DNA from: Oscillospiraceae bacterium
GTDB taxonomy: Bacteria > Bacillota_A > Clostridia > Oscillospirales > Ruminococcaceae
Assembly: GCA_017848205.1 (NCBI GenBank)
Contig: JAGDDO010000163.1
Location: 1 to 10,211, forward strand
Length of the DNA: 10,211 nt
Direction of reading: 5' to 3'
In this document: positions 7,442 to 10,211 of the stretch, one piece after another
Layout: the number at the start of each line of letters is the position of its first letter
How positions within the stretch are numbered: position 1 is the stretch's first letter
Notes under the pieces: model-generated
Database searches by the model: none
What the model was told of the DNA's origin: nothing
Seen by the model: only the letters and a program-made list of their open reading frames with translations
Translations under genes and position numbers: made by a program

Positions 7442-8593
7442 ATGGCAAGTTTATCGTTACGTGGAATCTATAAGAAATATCCTGGCGGTCAGGTAGCCGT
7501 CTCAAATGTAAATGTAGAAATTAAAGACAAGGAATTTATCATTCTCGTTGGTCCTTCAGGATGCGGTAAGTCAACAACTTTAAGAATGATCGCAGGTCTT
7601 GAAGAGATCACAGAAGGTGAACTCTATATCGGCGACCGTCTTGTAAATGATATAGCACCTAAGGACAGAGACATCGCAATGGTATTCCAGAACTACGCTC
7701 TCTATCCTCACATGACTGTTTTTGAGAACATGGCATTCGGCCTTAAGCTCAGAAAGGTACCAAAGGAAGAAATCGCTCGCAAGGTTGAAGAAGCTGCAAG
7801 AATCCTCGATCTTACACACCTTCTCGAAAGAAAGCCAAAGGCTATGTCAGGTGGTCAGCGTCAGAGAGTTTCTCTCGGCCGTTGTATCGTTCGTCAGCCA
7901 CAGGTATTCCTTATTGACGATCCTCTTTCAAACCTAGATGCTAAGCTCCGTGCTCAGATGAGAACAGAGATCTCAAAGCTCCTCAAGAAGCTCGGTACAA
8001 CATTTATCTATGTTACACATGACCAGACAGAAGCTATGACAATGGGTGACAGAATCGTAGTTATGAAGGACGGTCACGTTCAGCAGATCGATACACCTCA
8101 GAACCTTTACCTCTATCCGGTAAATAAGTTCGTTGCAGGATTCCTCGGTTCACCTCAGATGAACATGATCGATGCTGTTCTCAGACAGGATCCTACAAAT
8201 CTTCTTTACTATGTTGAATTCGGTTCAGCTGATTCAAAGCTTTCAAAGGGCGTTAAGTACACAATCGTTGTACCACCTGAAAAGGCTCAGAACGCTCCTC
8301 AGCTTGCAGGCTATGTAAATAAAGAAATCACACTTGGTATCCGTCCTGAAAGCATTCACGACGAACCAATGTATCTCCAGAACGCTACAACTGGTGTTGT
8401 TGACTGTGAAGTTGAACTCACAGAAATGATGGGTGCTGAAACATACCTCTACCTCAACTGTGAAGGCGTTTCACTCACTTCAAGAGTTGCTCCTACAACA
8501 ACAGCAAGATCAGGCGATACTATCAAGGTAGTTATGGACCCATACAAGATCCACCTCTTTGATAAGGAAACTGAAGCTACAATCATGAACTAA
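7442..8593 (+). CDS. Carbohydrate ABC importer ATPase, MsmX/UgpC type
   Basis: A 383-residue ATPase of the CUT1 sugar-importer family, predicted to power uptake of oligosaccharides or related solutes by binding the EAA loops of two membrane permeases. Visible motifs: Walker [10 protein letters not shown] (37-45), Q-loop at Q83 ([10 protein letters not shown]), signature MSGGQRQR (135-142), Walker [17 protein letters not shown] (155-170) and the switch His at H193 (VTHDQTEA). The C-terminal TOBE-like regulatory domain covers about 235-383 ([17 protein letters not shown]). The residue after the Walker B Asp is Asp (D160), where this family normally has the catalytic Glu. No permease or binding protein is adjacent, as is common for MsmX-type ATPases that serve several importers. 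ATG 7442 is chosen because TTAGGAG (7424-7430) precedes it and [13 protein letters not shown] is the usual family start. Its codon use looks strongly biased, consistent with high expression. Confidence 0.92.
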   Translation: MASLSLRGIYKKYPGGQVAVSNVNVEIKDKEFIILVGPSGCGKSTTLRMIAGLEEITEGELYIGDRLVNDIAPKDRDIAMVFQNYALYPHMTVFENMAFGLKLRKVPKEEIARKVEEAARILDLTHLLERKPKAMSGGQRQRVSLGRCIVRQPQVFLIDDPLSNLDAKLRAQMRTEISKLLKKLGTTFIYVTHDQTEAMTMGDRIVVMKDGHVQQIDTPQNLYLYPVNKFVAGFLGSPQMNMIDAVLRQDPTNLLYYVEFGSADSKLSKGVKYTIVVPPEKAQNAPQLAGYVNKEITLGIRPESIHDEPMYLQNATTGVVDCEVELTEMMGAETYLYLNCEGVSLTSRVAPTTTARSGDTIKVVMDPYKIHLFDKETEATIMN

Positions 8594-8610
8594 TCCGCGT
8601 TTATCGCTGA

Positions 8611-8649
8611 AAAACAGCCTCTTCTCATTCGGGAAGAGGCTTGTTTTTG
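8611..8649 (+). terminator. Intrinsic terminator of the sugar ATPase gene
   Basis: AGCCTCTTC (8616-8624) pairs perfectly with GAAGAGGCT (8633-8641) around an 8-nt loop and is followed by TTGTTTTT (8642-8649). An A-run before the stem (8610-8614) can pair with the T-run. It begins about 20 nt after the stop codon. Confidence 0.85.
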
Positions 8650-8677
8650 TATATCATACAGAATTATAATTTAAGCG

Positions 8678-8730
8678 GAAATAAAAAAGCCGCAGGAATT
8701 TCTGATAATTATCAGAGTTCCTGTGGCTTT
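8678..8730 (-). terminator. Intrinsic terminator of ilvE, long hairpin
   Basis: An outer 13-bp stem (8686-8698 with 8718-8730, one G-T pair) encloses a perfect 16-nt palindrome TCTGATAATTATCAGA (8701-8716), together a hairpin of about 21 bp. On the minus strand the stem runs into TTTTTTATTTCC (complement of about 8678-8690). The end of the hairpin is about 31 nt after the ilvE stop. A weaker T-rich run on the plus strand means it may also act as a backup for the convergent ATPase gene. Confidence 0.8.
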
Positions 8731-8761
8731 ATTAATTTAAGAATTATTATTGATCAGGTGA

Positions 8762-9832
8762 TCAGTCTTCAAGCTTGTGGATCCAGCCGAACTTGTCTTC
8801 GAGCTTGCCGTACTGCATGCCTGTCATTGTATCGTAGATCTTCTGTGATACTTCACCGATCTTGTTGTCGTTGATGATCATTACCTTGTCGCCCCACTTG
8901 AGCTTGCCTACAGGTGAGATAACAGCAGCTGTACCTGTACCGAATACTTCGTTGAGCTTGCCTGCGTCATAAGCGTCTGCAACTTCCTGGATGGAGATTC
9001 TCTTTTCAGAAACCTTCATGCCCCAGCTCTTGCAGAGTTCAAGAACTGACTTACGTGTGATACCTGAAAGGATAGAACCCTGGAGTTCAGGTGTAACGAT
9101 CTCGCCGTCGATGATGAAGAAGATGTTCATGGCACCTACTTCTTCGATGTATTTTCTTTCAACACCGTCGAGCCAGAGAACCTGTGAGTAATCCTGCTTG
9201 TGAGCTTCATCCTGTCCGATGAGAGAAGCAGCGTAGTTACCGCCTGTCTTTGTAAAGCCCATACCGCCGCGTACTGCACGAACGTAGTTTGATTCTACGT
9301 AGATGCCTACAGGGTTGAGACCTGTTGAGTAGTAAGCACCTGATGGTGAGAGGATGATGATGAACATGTAGCTGTCAGCAGGACGAACACCGAGGAACGG
9401 GTCAACTGCGATGATGAACGGTCTGATGTAGAGTGAAGCACCGTCTGTGTGAGGAACCCAGTCCTTGTCGATGCTTACGAGCTTGTCGAGAGCCTTGATG
9501 CAGAAGTCAACGTCAACTTCAGGAATAACGAGTCTCTGGTTTGAAACGTTGAGTCTCTTGAAGTTTTCTTCCGGTCTGAACATCTGTACGCTGCCGTCAG
9601 CTGTTCTGTATGCCTTAAGGCCTTCAAAAACTTCCTGAGCATAGTGGAGACACATAGCAGCCGGGCTGAGTTCGAGCGGAGCATACGGTACTATACGAGC
9701 ATCGTGCCAGCCCTGACCCTTATCATAGTTCATGATGAACATATGGTCAGTAAATACGTGGCCAAATCCGAGATTGCTTTCGTCAGTTGGTTTTGCCTTT
9801 GGGTTTTTGGTTAATTCTACGCGAATATCCAT
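8762..9832 (-). CDS. ilvE: Branched-chain amino acid aminotransferase (class IV, BCAT)
   Basis: A 356-residue PLP enzyme that transfers an amino group between glutamate and the keto acids of leucine, isoleucine and valine, acting as the last biosynthetic or first catabolic step. The size matches the longer BCAT type found in Bacillus (YwaA, YbgE) rather than the 309-residue E. coli IlvE. The PLP lysine is K195 in GFTKTGGNYAASL. The class IV signature is complete: E231, G233, N236, F238 (EEVGAMNIFF), T247 and SGITRK (256-261). Other typical segments are HYAQEVFEGLKAYR (63-76), SLYIRPFI (133-140) and EVFGTGTAAVISPVG (295-309). The start at 9832 is supported by GAAAGG (9845-9850 on the minus strand), 12 nt upstream, and by the common N-terminal opening of the family. 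No other ilv or leu genes are adjacent. A 39-codon ORF lies 123 nt upstream on the same strand. Confidence 0.95.
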   Translation of the reverse strand: MDIRVELTKNPKAKPTDESNLGFGHVFTDHMFIMNYDKGQGWHDARIVPYAPLELSPAAMCLHYAQEVFEGLKAYRTADGSVQMFRPEENFKRLNVSNQRLVIPEVDVDFCIKALDKLVSIDKDWVPHTDGASLYIRPFIIAVDPFLGVRPADSYMFIIILSPSGAYYSTGLNPVGIYVESNYVRAVRGGMGFTKTGGNYAASLIGQDEAHKQDYSQVLWLDGVERKYIEEVGAMNIFFIIDGEIVTPELQGSILSGITRKSVLELCKSWGMKVSEKRISIQEVADAYDAGKLNEVFGTGTAAVISPVGKLKWGDKVMIINDNKIGEVSQKIYDTMTGMQYGKLEDKFGWIHKLED

Positions 9833-9870
9833 AGTTTTAATCAGCCTTTCATTTTAGATTTTTAATTTAT

Positions 9871-9904
9871 AAAAAATCAGAATGCGTTAAAGATGAGAAC
9901 GCAT
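9871..9904 (-). terminator. Terminator-like hairpin between the small ORF and ilvE, possible attenuator
   Basis: On the minus strand, ATGCGTT (9898-9904) pairs with AACGCAT (9882-9888) around a 9-nt loop, and six T follow (complement of 9871-9876) after a 5-nt gap. The stem is only 7 bp and the gap weakens it as a terminator. A competing pairing exists: GAACG (9910-9914) with CGTTC (9897-9901) would break this stem. It could end the small-ORF transcript or control read-through into ilvE. The AT-rich segment TATAAA (9866-9871, minus) could instead be a -10 for ilvE, but no good -35 is visible. Confidence 0.4.
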
Positions 9905-9955
9905 GGAAACGTTCAGAATACTTTAAAAAGAGGCATCCTGGTAATTTTGTCTGCA

Positions 9956-10075
9956 TCAGATGCTTATATATTTTTTTCTGTATTTTCTGCAGATGTAATC
10001 TGCGGCTGCTTTTATGCCGATAACGGTAGCAAGAACAGCAACGGTTATAATGAATGCTTTTAAGAAATTTTTCAT
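9956..10075 (-). CDS. Small single-pass membrane protein, 39 residues
   Basis: A short ORF preceded by a strong ribosome binding site AAGGAGG (10085-10091 on the minus strand) 9 nt before the ATG. The product begins MKNFLKAFIITVAVLATV, continues with IGIKAAADYI, and ends CRKYRKKYISI. Residues about 5-21 form one hydrophobic membrane segment rich in Ile, Val and Leu, and the tail from about 29 is strongly basic, suggesting a cytosolic C-terminus or contact with acidic lipids. I do not recognise a family and assign no function. A candidate extended -10 promoter lies about 100 nt upstream. It sits 123 nt before ilvE on the same strand. Alternatives are a free small membrane protein or an Ile/Val/Leu-rich leader peptide for ilvE; the basic tail favours the first. 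Confidence 0.65.
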   Translation of the reverse strand: MKNFLKAFIITVAVLATVIGIKAAADYICRKYRKKYISI

Positions 10076-10178
10076 TGACGTCTGCCTCCTTAAAAATACA
10101 TTGTGACCATATATGCATGGCATCAGAGAATAACGCCCTGAATATACAGTAAACGAAATTTTATAGCGTTCACTATTA

Positions 10179-10187
10179 ATTATAGCA
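10179..10187 (-). promoter_or_regulatory. Extended -10 promoter for the small ORF (and maybe ilvE)
   Basis: On the minus strand TGCTATAAT is an exact extended -10 element. The -35 region is poor (TGGTAT at 17-nt spacing), which extended -10 promoters can tolerate. Transcription would start near 10172, leaving a leader of about 97 nt before the small ORF. Confidence 0.5.
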
Positions 10188-10211
10188 CATTAATCGTAAT
10201 AATACCATAGC

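Noticed and set aside
8641..8874. 77-codon plus-strand ORF over the ilvE terminator and 3' end
   Set aside because: It runs through two terminator hairpins and antisense to ilvE, with no ribosome binding site.
9904..9917. Catabolite-responsive (cre) site TGGAAACGTTCAGA upstream of ilvE
   Set aside because: Two mismatches to the TGWAANCGNTNWCA consensus, and the same bases are part of the proposed RNA pairing; too weak to call.
9867..10118. 83-codon ORF on the minus strand upstream of ilvE
   Set aside because: No Shine-Dalgarno, low-complexity basic/Cys-rich composition, and it overlaps the 39-codon ORF that has a strong ribosome binding site in another frame.

Overview
The window looks like a stretch of Firmicutes (Clostridia) chromosome, most like Ruminococcus or a close relative in the Oscillospiraceae. 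This is inferred from the gene families, strong AGGAGG-type ribosome binding sites, sigma-A type promoters, AT-rich intergenic DNA and moderately GC-rich coding regions. No 16S gene or other decisive marker is present. I see no phage, transposase, CRISPR array, tRNA or rRNA. Most of the window is core or housekeeping in character.

Layout, left to right. (1) 286-1884 (+): a lipoprotein with a von Willebrand factor A (VWA) domain of the YfbK type, behind a good extended -10 promoter and a leader containing a strong hairpin. (2) 1885-2172: a hairpin-dense convergent intergenic region with terminators for both sides. (3) 2173-3456 (-): an SPFH (band 7) protein of the YdjI / 'virion core protein-like' type, ending in three near-identical zinc ribbons. 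(4) 3457-3730: a divergent promoter region with a clear promoter on each strand. (5) 3731-6547 (+): a large YfhO-family membrane protein, followed 6 nt later by an RsuA-type 16S rRNA pseudouridine synthase (6554-7333), probably in the same transcript. (6) 7442-8593 (+): a MsmX/UgpC-type sugar-importer ATPase with its own promoter and terminator and no permease beside it. (7) 8762-9832 (-): a branched-chain amino acid aminotransferase (ilvE), convergent with the ATPase gene. (8) 9956-10075 (-): a 39-residue single-pass membrane protein, upstream of ilvE on the same strand.

The genes do not form one pathway. Three concern the envelope: the VWA lipoprotein, the SPFH protein and the YfhO protein. 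One concerns rRNA modification, one carbohydrate uptake and one branched-chain amino acid metabolism.

I did not find a clear new multi-gene system. The best leads are: the small membrane ORF before ilvE, with a terminator-like hairpin and a competing pairing between them (possible attenuation); the in-frame triplication of the SPFH zinc ribbon; an Asp in place of the catalytic Walker B Glu in the sugar ATPase; and compact palindromes around the VWA gene that may belong to a dispersed repeat family.
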